Positions 26,101-32,667 of a stretch of DNA of 64,000 bases are shown here, piece after piece. Source of the DNA: Bryobacterales bacterium. Lineage in GTDB: Bacteria; Acidobacteriota; Terriglobia; Bryobacterales; Bryobacteraceae. Position numbers and translations under genes: made by a program. The notes under the pieces were generated by a model. That model saw nothing but the letters and a program-made list of their open reading frames with translations. It did not search any database and was not told the origin of the DNA. Every line of letters begins with the position of its first letter. Within the stretch, counting starts at the first letter, position 1. The stretch is from NCBI GenBank assembly GCA_003166865.1, contig PMUP01000020.1, forward strand, positions 26,948-90,947, written 5' to 3'.

Positions 26101-26599
26101 ACTTACCGCCTCGCAGCAACTCCCCATGCTGCTCAGCGTCAACAACGCGCTTACGCTACCCATCACGCTCGATATCGTGCCCACGGCGCCCGGGGTGCTG
26201 TCTGCCTTCGACGGTCCCACGCCCCCCAGCACCCAAAACGGCGCCCACATCGTCGCGCAGCACTTGAACGGCTCGAGAGTGACCACCGCCAATCCCGCCA
26301 ATCCTGGCGAGTATCTGGTGATGTACCTGGCCGGCCTCGGCGCAACCAATCCTCCCGTCCCTTCCGGCGATCCCGCTCCCGCGGCGCCGTCGACCCTGGC
26401 CGCCGTAACCCTGGCGCCCACGGTCACCGTGGACACCCTGCCCTCGAACGTCGTCTTCGCCGGACTCGCCCCGCATTTCGTCGGCCTCTACCAGATCGAT
26501 TTCCAAGTGCCCCTCGGCGCGCACTCCGGCGAGGTCCTTGTCACCGTCACCCAAAATGGCATCGCCGCCAACCCAACCCTGCTGCCGGTCAGTCCATAA
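23177..26599 (+). CDS. Large secreted Ig/BACON-like repeat protein with Solibacter C-terminal domain
   Basis: The protein has 1140 residues. TTG 23177 is used because AGGAGGAG lies eight bases upstream; ATG 23249 (MDKMRSHG) would start directly at the signal peptide. After the hydrophobic signal (IAILFLVSAGIFPAQG) come three putative-Ig (He_PIG-like) repeats with LPPGLGLSTSGLISGTPT-type cores (about 60-370). BACON-like repeats follow (about 385-760, with SSWISGITPSSGQA and SNWLNLVSSSGSA), then a KPESTGP tandem linker (about 765-790) and an invasin-type Ig domain. The last 230 residues are the TIGR03437-type domain (YFLSNYQLNVQIPAEL, EYLVMYLAGLGATNPP). It is probably extracellular and adhesive or glycan-binding. 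Confidence 0.85.
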   Translation: MTHASLCKKTYKNGLWFHPAKSRRMDKMRSHGIAILFLVSAGIFPAQGALTITTTSVPGATVSGAYAAQLQVSGANGEGVQWSVYVPPAGPGPDQGPLPPGLGLSTSGLISGTPTTANTYPFQVVAQDQMGSSTPQQLSITVSPCVPTLTPTPASLPLADVNVKYPTTVFSETICPSSGPYTLGVQPNPPAPGLLFSNGTLSGTPTLVGPNSFSITPSMGNQVLNPVAYTITVNPTPTITTTSPLPSGFVGVPYAQQITATGGVPPYKFGMNNPPPGIAISNSGLVSGTPTVAATFGAPPNPITIGVQDSLDAYSESQFEVTFNTATPLVQVSPLSLTFNAVLDSNPPLSQSISVAPVAGTAPQNFSVVLDSGPGNASAPAWLSVIPTSGAAPAALTVNVNQGNLAVASYPGRIRVFDDENFPTDVAVTLNVTSPPTKLTAAPSILRFGARATAPGMLVEDLLVSNTGAGQLPFTASVLGGSSWISGITPSSGQAALNAPVFLQVQVNTSGLPVGSYHDIIQLASSPGNVDIPITLFVAAGGPLLGVNTTGVLFQARQNGGSSAVSNIEILNIGDPDSAVNWTASLVSGSNWLNLVSSSGSATPAAPGTLSLELAQNATQLTPGPYYALVKIADPNSLNSPQFVIAVLNLEPDSTAPSPEVSPGGLFFAATATASEPSGQQVLVNTSSASPVPFQVTTTTNQGSWLSAAPSSETASGQNPASLLITVNPAGLATGIYTGYVYVSLSQVLQSVNVTFVVAPTLPANARSHAKPESTGPKPESTGPRPEVLGCTPSKLAITETGLPNNFAVPAGWPATLIVQLDDDCGSPVLNGDVIASFSNGDAALALVGDSLGNYSVTWQPGAVTSEMVITLNAAAGALQPATATLYGGISQNPTPPPTLAPGGTLNDFNPVGGAALSPGMIAQVYGSGLAAAPVSPGILPLPSMFDNTFAQVGDHQAPFYFLSNYQLNVQIPAELTASQQLPMLLSVNNALTLPITLDIVPTAPGVLSAFDGPTPPSTQNGAHIVAQHLNGSRVTTANPANPGEYLVMYLAGLGATNPPVPSGDPAPAAPSTLAAVTLAPTVTVDTLPSNVVFAGLAPHFVGLYQIDFQVPLGAHSGEVLVTVTQNGIAANPTLLPVSP
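25486..25527. repeat. 21-bp tandem repeat coding the KPESTGP linker
   Basis: Two identical 21-bp units (25486-25506 and 25507-25527) plus a degenerate third encode KPESTGP-KPESTGP-RPEV between the BACON-like region and the next Ig-like domain. It is a flexible, in-frame linker likely to vary in copy number. Confidence 0.85.
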
Positions 26600-27695
26600 A
26601 TCGGGCTGGCCGGTAGGGCTCTAACAGCCCGACCCGCGCCTCATCCAAAATTTCCAGCGCCGCCAGTTGCCCGATCAACGGCGCCAGCGTCACCCCGCTG
26701 TGCATCGCCGCGATGTATAGATTCGGACAGCTCGCCGCAAATCCGACGATCGGATATTCGTCCACAGGCATGACGCGACGCCCCAGCGTGATGCGCTCCA
26801 CCCCCACGCCGCGCAGCCCGGGAAGCACTTGCGCTGCTTCCGTCAAGATTCGTTTGCCGTACTCGCCCGGTTCCGGCGGCGTGCCTGCCGCAGTGCCAGG
26901 GCCCGCGACAACCGGCCCACCAACAACCACGCGTCCGTCCAGCTTCTGCTTGCAGTGTATGTCCGGCGCCAGCACTACTCGATCAATCAGCTTCGGCTGG
27001 GGCCGCGTATGCACCAGCACACCCTCCGACTCCTTCAATGCCACGCTCACTCCCGCCATTTCGGCCAAGCGCGGTATGGCCACGCCGCACGCCAGCACCA
27101 CCACGCCTGCTTCGAGCGAACTCTCTCCGGCCTGGATCGCGGTCACGCGCCCTCGCTCGAGCTTCAAACCCGTAACCTCGTGCGGATATCGCACCTCCGC
27201 GCCCGCTTCGCGCAGCTGACGCAGCATCGCCTTCACTGCGTCCATCGCATCCACGGCGCCCTCGTACTCCGAATAACACGCTGCGCCGAAGTCACCCGGC
27301 GCGATATTCGGCAACAACCGGTGGATCTCGTCCCCATCGATCAGGTGCGTGGCATAACCCCACTCCTGATGCCTCCGGACGCTGTCCCGCAATGCATCGG
27401 CGCCGCCACCCGCGGCAACCCACGCCACGCTTCCGCCCCATTGCACTTTCAGCTCGCCGCCCAGTTCCGTCTCCAGGCGCCTCCAGCCGGCGATTCCCAA
27501 TTGATTCAAGTCGAAGTAAGCCCGTGGATGTTTTGAAAACGTCGCGTTGATCCACCCGAACGATTTCTCGGTCGCACCCGCGCCGGGCCGAACCGCGTCC
27601 ACCATCGCCACCTTCGCACCCCGCTTCGCCAGGTGATATGCGATGGATGCGCCGGTAATTCCCGCGCCCACTACCACGATGCGATCGGTCGTCAT
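26589..27695 (-). CDS. FAD-dependent oxidoreductase, D-amino acid dehydrogenase/glycine oxidase type
   Basis: The protein has 368 residues from ATG 27695; an upstream ATG at 27713 adds six. The DAO fold is clear: an N-terminal dinucleotide-binding motif GAGITGASIAYHLAKRG, a substrate-domain segment EKSFGWINATFSKHPRAYFDL and a C-terminal FAD loop with FAASCPNLYIAAMHSGVTLAP. It probably oxidises D-amino acids, sarcosine or glycine; the exact substrate is not determinable. It lies tail-to-tail with the large secreted protein gene, overlapping by 11 bp. No amino-acid catabolic partners are adjacent. Confidence 0.85.
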   Translation of the reverse strand: MTTDRIVVVGAGITGASIAYHLAKRGAKVAMVDAVRPGAGATEKSFGWINATFSKHPRAYFDLNQLGIAGWRRLETELGGELKVQWGGSVAWVAAGGGADALRDSVRRHQEWGYATHLIDGDEIHRLLPNIAPGDFGAACYSEYEGAVDAMDAVKAMLRQLREAGAEVRYPHEVTGLKLERGRVTAIQAGESSLEAGVVVLACGVAIPRLAEMAGVSVALKESEGVLVHTRPQPKLIDRVVLAPDIHCKQKLDGRVVVGGPVVAGPGTAAGTPPEPGEYGKRILTEAAQVLPGLRGVGVERITLGRRVMPVDEYPIVGFAASCPNLYIAAMHSGVTLAPLIGQLAALEILDEARVGLLEPYRPARFMD

Positions 27696-27797
27696 GCTCG
27701 ATTGGTAACACACACCAGGGCTCGCACATTGTTTTTACCTTCTCGTCACCTTGTGCGTGCTTCGCAGCGCGTCATAGATAGCAGGAGACCGGCTCAC

Positions 27798-27980
27798 ATG
27801 CTAAACAAGTTGCTCTGCGTCATGGCGGCGACGGTTGCCGTCAACACCATCTTCGTCTTCAGCCTGCTCGCGAGCCTGGACGAGGGCCAGCGCGCGATGT
27901 TCGTGTTCGCCACCGTAGTGCTCGCGGGCGGCCTGTTCTTCAGCGTTCGGACGATGCGGCGTCTCAACAAGCCCAACTGA
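27798..27980 (+). CDS. Small two-helix membrane protein
   Basis: The protein has 60 residues. ATG 27798 is preceded by a good ribosome binding site (AGCAGGAGA, 10 bases upstream). Two hydrophobic helices (LLCVMAATVAVNTIFVFSLLA and FVFATVVLAGGLFFSV) end in a basic tail (RTMRRLNKPN), predicting both termini inside. No family recognised. It sits between the divergent FAD oxidoreductase and the convergent DUF971 gene. Confidence 0.6.
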   Translation: MLNKLLCVMAATVAVNTIFVFSLLASLDEGQRAMFVFATVVLAGGLFFSVRTMRRLNKPN

Positions 27981-27996
27981 AACCGGGCCCGGAAAG

Positions 27997-28344
27997 CTAC
28001 TTCGTGCACTCCGCGCACCCGCAGATCTTGCGCAAATGATCGAACGAGTAAATGCCTGTATTGTGCCCGTCGTTCCAATCGATGCGGATCGCGTAATGCC
28101 CCACCGCCTCCACGTTCAGCATCTTGAGCGTTGGCGTGTACATCTGAAACGGAGTCGCGGGCGGCGCTGAATGGTTCGTCTTTTGCGGCTCGGTCCCGTG
28201 CGCCCCGGTGCAGCTCGCGCAGGGGCATTCATCGCGCAAATACGCCAGCGAATACTGGCTGCGATGCCCGTCCTTCCAGTCGATCTGAATGCCTTTCGAT
28301 TTCGAAATGGCAATGTGCTCGGGTTCCGCCTGCGTTTCAATCAT
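27997..28344 (-). CDS. DUF971 / gamma-butyrobetaine hydroxylase-like N-terminal domain protein
   Basis: The protein has 115 residues. It shows the DUF971 pattern IQIDWKDGHRSQYSLAYLRDECPCASCTG, then IRIDWNDGHNTGIYSFDHLRKICGC. The cysteine clusters CPCASC and CGCAEC resemble the zinc site of this fold. Stand-alone members often lie near iron-sulfur cluster or ApbC/Mrp genes, but here the neighbour is rel, ending 11 bp upstream on the same strand. The cellular role is unknown; it is probably cytoplasmic and metal-binding. Confidence 0.82.
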   Translation of the reverse strand: MIETQAEPEHIAISKSKGIQIDWKDGHRSQYSLAYLRDECPCASCTGAHGTEPQKTNHSAPPATPFQMYTPTLKMLNVEAVGHYAIRIDWNDGHNTGIYSFDHLRKICGCAECTK

Positions 28345-28354
28345 GGTCGCTCGA

Positions 28355-30550
28355 TCATTCGGTTCGCTCCACGTCGCGGACGCCCGAAATTCTCCGGATG
28401 GCCGCCGCCACGCGCTCCAACTGCTTCTTGTCGCGGACCTCCACCGTCATATCGATGATGGCCCCGTCGCCGCGCTTGTCGTCCGAGCTCGCTTCCAGGC
28501 TCCGGATGTTGCTCTGCTCGGCGAACAGCACGGAGGTGAGCTGGTTCAGCATGCCCGGCCGGTCGTCGGTATGAACCACCACGCGTACCGGAAATGTTTC
28601 GGTCACAGCCCTCGCCCATTCCACGTCTATCTTGCGCTCCACCTCGTACATCAGGTTCTGCACGTTGGCGCAATTCTTGGAATGCACCGCGATGCCCTTG
28701 CCGCGCGTTACGTACCCCACGATGCCCTCGCCGCGAATCGGATTGCAGCACTTCGCGCGATACACCAGCAGATCGTCGACGCCTTTCACCTTGATCACCA
28801 GGTCGCCCGAATCGCCCGGCCCGGATGGCGCGGGCGTTGGCTTGAGCGCTTCCACCGCCGGGGCCTCTACCGTGTCCGGAGCCAGCTTCTGCAGCACCTG
28901 CCGCGCCGAAAACTTGCCGTACCCCAGCGCCGCGTGCAGATCCTCCGTCTTGCCGCAACCGTACTCGCCGGCCACGCGCTCCAAATCCGCCTTCGTTATT
29001 TTCGCGAGCTGCACGCCCAGCCGCCGCGCCTCGCGCTCCAGGTATTTCTGGCCGATCTCGATGGCCTTGGCGTGCTCGGTGGCATTGATGAGATGCTTGA
29101 TCTTGTTGCGCGCCCGCGGCGTCTTCACCATCCCGAGCCAGTCCTTGCTCGGCAGGTGACCCGTCTGCGTCAGGATCTCCACCACGTCGCCGTTCTTCAG
29201 GTTGTACTTCAGCGGCACGATGCGGCCGTTCACTTTCGCGCCCACGCAGGTGGTGCCCACGTCGCTGTGAATGGCGTACGCAAAGTCAATCGGAGTCGCC
29301 TCGCGCGGCAGCGGAATCACCTTGCCCATCGGCGTGAACGTGTACACTTCCTCCGGATACAGGTCCACCTTGAGCGTGGAAATAAATTCGCCCGGATCGC
29401 GCATCTCCTGCTGCCACTCCACCAACTGCCGCAGCCAATTAATGCGCTGATCGTCCGCGCCGGGCCCCTTGCGACCCTCCTTATACTTCCAATGCGCGGC
29501 AATCCCTTCTTCAGCTAAGCGATGCATCTCCTCGGTGCGAATCTGAATTTCAAACGACCGGCCGCCCGCCCCAATCACCGACGTGTGCAGCGATTGATAC
29601 AGATTCGGCCGCGGAATCGCGATGAAATCCTTGATGCGGCCCGGGATCGGATGCCACTCGTTGTGGATCACCCCCAGCGCCGCGTAACAGTTCTTCACCG
29701 AGTCCGTAACGATGCGCAGCGCCAGCAAATCGTACACCTGATCCAGCGAGATCTTCTGCCGTTTCATCTTCTGGAACACCGAGTACGGCCGCTTGATCCG
29801 CGCCTCCACGCGCACCGGAATATTCTCGCGCCGCAGATTGATCTCGACGTCGTGCCGCATCTTGGTGAGATACTCTTCGTTCTGCACCCGTTGCGACTCG
29901 ATCTCGCGCATCAGATCGGCCCACGCCTCCGGCTCCAGATAGCGGAACGAAAGGTCCTCCAGCTCGCCGCGGACTTTGCCCATGCCGAGGCGATGTGCGA
30001 TCGGCGCGTAGATCTCGGCCGTCTCCTGCGAGATTCGCAACTGTCGCTCCGGGGGCAGCGCCCCGAGCGTGCGCATGTTGTGCAGACGATCCGCCAGCTT
30101 CACGATGATCACGCGGATGTCGTCGACCATCGCCAGCAACATCTTGCGTACGTTCTCGGCTTGCCGCTCCTCGCGCGAATACAGTTTGAGTTTGCTCAGC
30201 TTGGTGACGCCGTCCACGCACGCCGCCACTTCGGGGCCAAACTCTTTCTTGATCTGCTCCAGGCTCAGGCTGGTGTCTTCAACGGTGTCGTGCAGCAGGC
30301 CGGTGATCAGGGCGACCATGTCCATCTGCATGTCCGCCAGAATCAGCGTGACGTGCAGCGGATGGATCATGTACGGCTCACCCGACTGCCGCAGTTGATC
30401 CTTGTGCGCCTCGGCGGCCATCCGGTAGGCCTTTTCGAGAGGTGCAAGGTCGTCCTTCGGCCGCAGCGCACGGATCTTCTGCTCCAGCTCGGCATAGAGC
30501 TGCTCAACTAATCCCGGCGCAGGGACAACGGGGGCAACGTCTGTGGACAC
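28355..30550 (-). CDS. rel: Bifunctional (p)ppGpp synthetase/hydrolase (Rel/SpoT family)
   Basis: The protein has 731 residues with the full long-RSH architecture. The HD hydrolase has MIHPLHVT and HDTVEDT (His63, His87-Asp88), the synthetase has GRIKDFIAIPRPNLYQSLHTSV and EIQIRTEEMHRLAEEGIAAHWKYKEG, and the TGS domain has VYTFTPMGKVIPLPREATPIDFAYAIH. A helical/zinc-finger region (YRAKCCNPIRGEGIVGYVT) and a C-terminal ACT domain (VHTDDRPGMLNQLTSVLF) follow. The intact hydrolase HD pair implies it both makes and degrades the stringent-response alarmone. It is the only RSH gene in view and is followed by DUF971. Confidence 0.96.
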   Translation of the reverse strand: MSTDVAPVVPAPGLVEQLYAELEQKIRALRPKDDLAPLEKAYRMAAEAHKDQLRQSGEPYMIHPLHVTLILADMQMDMVALITGLLHDTVEDTSLSLEQIKKEFGPEVAACVDGVTKLSKLKLYSREERQAENVRKMLLAMVDDIRVIIVKLADRLHNMRTLGALPPERQLRISQETAEIYAPIAHRLGMGKVRGELEDLSFRYLEPEAWADLMREIESQRVQNEEYLTKMRHDVEINLRRENIPVRVEARIKRPYSVFQKMKRQKISLDQVYDLLALRIVTDSVKNCYAALGVIHNEWHPIPGRIKDFIAIPRPNLYQSLHTSVIGAGGRSFEIQIRTEEMHRLAEEGIAAHWKYKEGRKGPGADDQRINWLRQLVEWQQEMRDPGEFISTLKVDLYPEEVYTFTPMGKVIPLPREATPIDFAYAIHSDVGTTCVGAKVNGRIVPLKYNLKNGDVVEILTQTGHLPSKDWLGMVKTPRARNKIKHLINATEHAKAIEIGQKYLEREARRLGVQLAKITKADLERVAGEYGCGKTEDLHAALGYGKFSARQVLQKLAPDTVEAPAVEALKPTPAPSGPGDSGDLVIKVKGVDDLLVYRAKCCNPIRGEGIVGYVTRGKGIAVHSKNCANVQNLMYEVERKIDVEWARAVTETFPVRVVVHTDDRPGMLNQLTSVLFAEQSNIRSLEASSDDKRGDGAIIDMTVEVRDKKQLERVAAAIRRISGVRDVERTE

Positions 30551-30621
30551 TCTATCTTTAGGTTACTTGGTTTGGCCGCCGTGGCGCAGGCTTCAGTGGC
30601 GCACGCACTCTTGGGAAGACC

Positions 30622-30792
30622 TTATCCCTCTGACTTGGGCTTAGTCGACCGCTTATGCGTCAGATCGGGGACCCGCCGAACCGGTCTCACAACCGTGAAC
30701 TTGTTGGTGAAGTAGGGTGAGATATCCACACCCCGCGTCGCCATCTCCGCGATCTCGTCGGCGGTCGATGCAGTTGGCTTTGATTTAGACAT
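30622..30792 (-). CDS. C-terminally truncated CopG-type antitoxin-like protein
   Basis: The protein has 56 residues from ATG 30792. Its first 40 residues (TADEIAEMATRGVDISPYFTNKFTVVRPVRRV) follow the N-terminal pattern of small CopG antitoxins, which normally read on into a ribbon-helix-helix DNA-binding motif. Here the frame ends with a basic tail and no RHH helices follow in any frame before 30551. It may be a truncated remnant or a short independent antitoxin-like protein. It overlaps the upstream HicB-like gene by eight bases. The match is from pattern memory, not a search. Confidence 0.5.
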   Translation of the reverse strand: MSKSKPTASTADEIAEMATRGVDISPYFTNKFTVVRPVRRVPDLTHKRSTKPKSEG

Positions 30793-30970
30793 AATGCAGT
30801 TGCACCAGACTTGGCCGCACTTGTCCGTCTTCAAAATGCAGCGAGGCTGCCTCAAGCACGTTGGCGCGGAGCTCTTCCCAGGTCTCGGCTTCCGTGAAGA
30901 TGGCGTGGCCGAGCGCCCGAGCGCAATAACCGCCCTCCTCCGCATCGAGAACTTCGAAGATCAACTCCAT
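30785..30970 (-). CDS. HicB-like small protein
   Basis: The protein has 61 residues from ATG 30970; the upstream in-frame ATG at 30994 is less likely. The sequence EVLDAEEGGYCARALGHAIFTEAETWEELRANVLEA matches the partial RNase-H fold of HicB antitoxins often annotated by mistake as 2-oxoisovalerate dehydrogenase fragments. It lacks a DNA-binding C-terminus. No HicA toxin (a double-stranded-RNA-binding-fold protein of about 60 residues) is adjacent; the only partner is the CopG-like fragment. It is probably an orphan or decayed antitoxin. Confidence 0.6.
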   Translation of the reverse strand: MELIFEVLDAEEGGYCARALGHAIFTEAETWEELRANVLEAASLHFEDGQVRPSLVQLHYV

Positions 30971-31020
30971 GCCTCTAGAATACCCGCGCGGCAACCAGAC
31001 TTCGCTCCGTCAGGCCGGCG

Positions 31021-31926
31021 TTACGCCAGTTGCCGCCCGCACAATCCCTGCAAAATCTCGATCGGCGCGTTCTCCCGCCGCGCCAACGTATCCCGCCGCA
31101 CGATCACCGTCTGCTCCAACGCGTATCGCCCCGACAAAACCGAGTGCGGCACCACATCGGTGAACACCATCCAGGTCGAGTCCGGCGGAAACTCAAAGCG
31201 GTATTTCGCGCAGCTCTCCTGATACTCGCCGTTGAATTTCAAATAATCGTGGAACCCTAGCATGAACCGGTCATACGCCGATCGCTTCGCGTCCACTCCG
31301 CCAAACGCCCCCAATACTCGAGCTCCGAGCGACCCCTTCGGATGGCTCGCCACCTCCCCCAGCCCCGCGGCGCTGGCGTATCGGGGAGCGAGCACGCTAA
31401 ACGGGTCCGACGTCGTCCACACGCGTGGCTTCGTTTGATGAATATTGGTGAAGAACCGCAGGATCATATCGCCACCGGTCGGCCGTGTCGGAAACGCATC
31501 CACGTGCAGCAGATCGTTGCGCTTCTTGGTCGCGAGATCGCGGCCCTCCTCCTCCTGCGGGCGAAAGCTCGCGAAATCGATGCGCGCGGTCTCCATGTAT
31601 CGCGGCAGCAGCTTCCACAAAAACGCCAGCGCGCGCTCCGAGTACGTCCGCATTACATCGCGCAGCTTCTCGGGATCGGAAACCGCAGCCGGATCGAACC
31701 CCGTAACTTTGTCCTCGGCCGGCCGGTACGCAATGTTTTTATGATGGCTGCTGCTCGACAGCCCCGTACTCCGCAGCAGCTCGCGCTCTTCTTCAGGAAA
31801 CGCGAACGGCGTACGCGGAAAGTACAAAATGTTGCCGCGCTCGAGCGCGAGATAGTTCTCCTCGCGAGGCTGGATGTCGCTGATAGTGACTAACTCCACG
31901 GCTTCCATTTTAAACTCAGCGGGCAT
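31021..31926 (-). CDS. Kdo hydroxylase-like Fe(II)/2-oxoglutarate dioxygenase
   Basis: The protein has 301 residues from ATG 31926, which has GGGGGAG a few bases upstream. It matches the Kdo 3-hydroxylase (KdoO) family that converts Kdo to Ko in the inner core of lipopolysaccharide. Landmarks are FPFPEEER-like lipid-side residues (FAFPEEERELL), NIAYRPAEDKVTGF, IDFASFRPQEEEGRD, the iron-binding LHVDAFPTRPTGGDMILRFFTNIHQTKPRVW and VFTDVVPHSVLSG, with HxD and the later His as ligands. It fits the lpxA and lpxD genes elsewhere in the window. It is divergent from lutA with only 15 bp between start codons. Confidence 0.82.
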   Translation of the reverse strand: MPAEFKMEAVELVTISDIQPREENYLALERGNILYFPRTPFAFPEEERELLRSTGLSSSSHHKNIAYRPAEDKVTGFDPAAVSDPEKLRDVMRTYSERALAFLWKLLPRYMETARIDFASFRPQEEEGRDLATKKRNDLLHVDAFPTRPTGGDMILRFFTNIHQTKPRVWTTSDPFSVLAPRYASAAGLGEVASHPKGSLGARVLGAFGGVDAKRSAYDRFMLGFHDYLKFNGEYQESCAKYRFEFPPDSTWMVFTDVVPHSVLSGRYALEQTVIVRRDTLARRENAPIEILQGLCGRQLA

Positions 31927-31941
31927 GTTAAACTCCCCCCA

Positions 31942-32667
31942 GTGAGCACTCGCGTCTCCCTGTTTGTCACCTGCATCGTCGATCAGGTCTTCCCGCAAGT
32001 CGGCATCGCCATCACGCAAGTGCTCGAGCGCCTGGGCTACCAGGTCGATTTCCCCGAAGCCCAAACCTGCTGCGGCCAGCCCGCCTTCAACTCCGGTTAC
32101 CCGGATGAAGCGCGCACCATCGCCCGGCACTTCCTCGACGTGTTCCGCGATGCTGAATACATCATCGTGCCCTCGGGCTCTTGCGCATCGATGATCTCGC
32201 ATCATTTTGCGGACATCTTCGAGCACGATCCCAAGCTCCTCGCCGAGGCCCGCGCTCTCTCCCCACGAGTTTGGGAATTTTCGCGATTCCTGCTCGAAGT
32301 CGCCGGCGTCGATGATGTCGGCGCGCGATTCGACGGCGTCGTCACCTATCACGATAGCTGCCACGCCCTGCGCGAGCTGCGCATCAAGGCCGGTCCGCGG
32401 AAACTGCTGGCGAAAGTTCAGGGCCTCACGCTCGCTGAAATGGATGTCGCGGAGGAATGTTGCGGCTTCGGCGGAACGTTCTCGGTCAAATTCCCGGAGG
32501 TCTCCGGCGCCATGGCGCGCACCAAGATCGATTCCATCCAAAAGACCGGCGCGTCCACCATCGTCTCCATCGACTCCAGTTGCTTGATGCAGCTCCAGGG
32601 CGTCATCGATCGCGCGGGCCTTCCCATCCGCACGCTGCACCTAGCCGAGGTGTTGGCATCCCGATGA
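31942..32667 (+). CDS. lutA: L-lactate utilisation protein LutA (CCG-domain iron-sulfur protein)
   Basis: The protein has 241 residues and starts with GTG at 31942, with no strong ribosome binding site. It has two cysteine-rich CCG motifs, CCGQPAFNSGY near residue 40 and CCGFGGTFSVKF near 172, which bind a 4Fe-4S cluster or act as a heterodisulfide-reductase-like module. It is a subunit of the LutABC complex that oxidises L-lactate to pyruvate in the cytoplasm. Its TGA overlaps the lutB ATG (ATGA), so translation is coupled. Confidence 0.93.
   Translation: MSTRVSLFVTCIVDQVFPQVGIAITQVLERLGYQVDFPEAQTCCGQPAFNSGYPDEARTIARHFLDVFRDAEYIIVPSGSCASMISHHFADIFEHDPKLLAEARALSPRVWEFSRFLLEVAGVDDVGARFDGVVTYHDSCHALRELRIKAGPRKLLAKVQGLTLAEMDVAEECCGFGGTFSVKFPEVSGAMARTKIDSIQKTGASTIVSIDSSCLMQLQGVIDRAGLPIRTLHLAEVLASR

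Noticed and set aside
29522..30511. 329-codon plus-strand frame opposite rel
   Set aside because: Antisense to the conserved HD and synthetase domains of rel; no recognisable protein pattern.
31927..32640. Upstream extension of the Kdo hydroxylase frame
   Set aside because: It is antisense to lutA; the protein family starts at about 31926, where a ribosome binding site is present.
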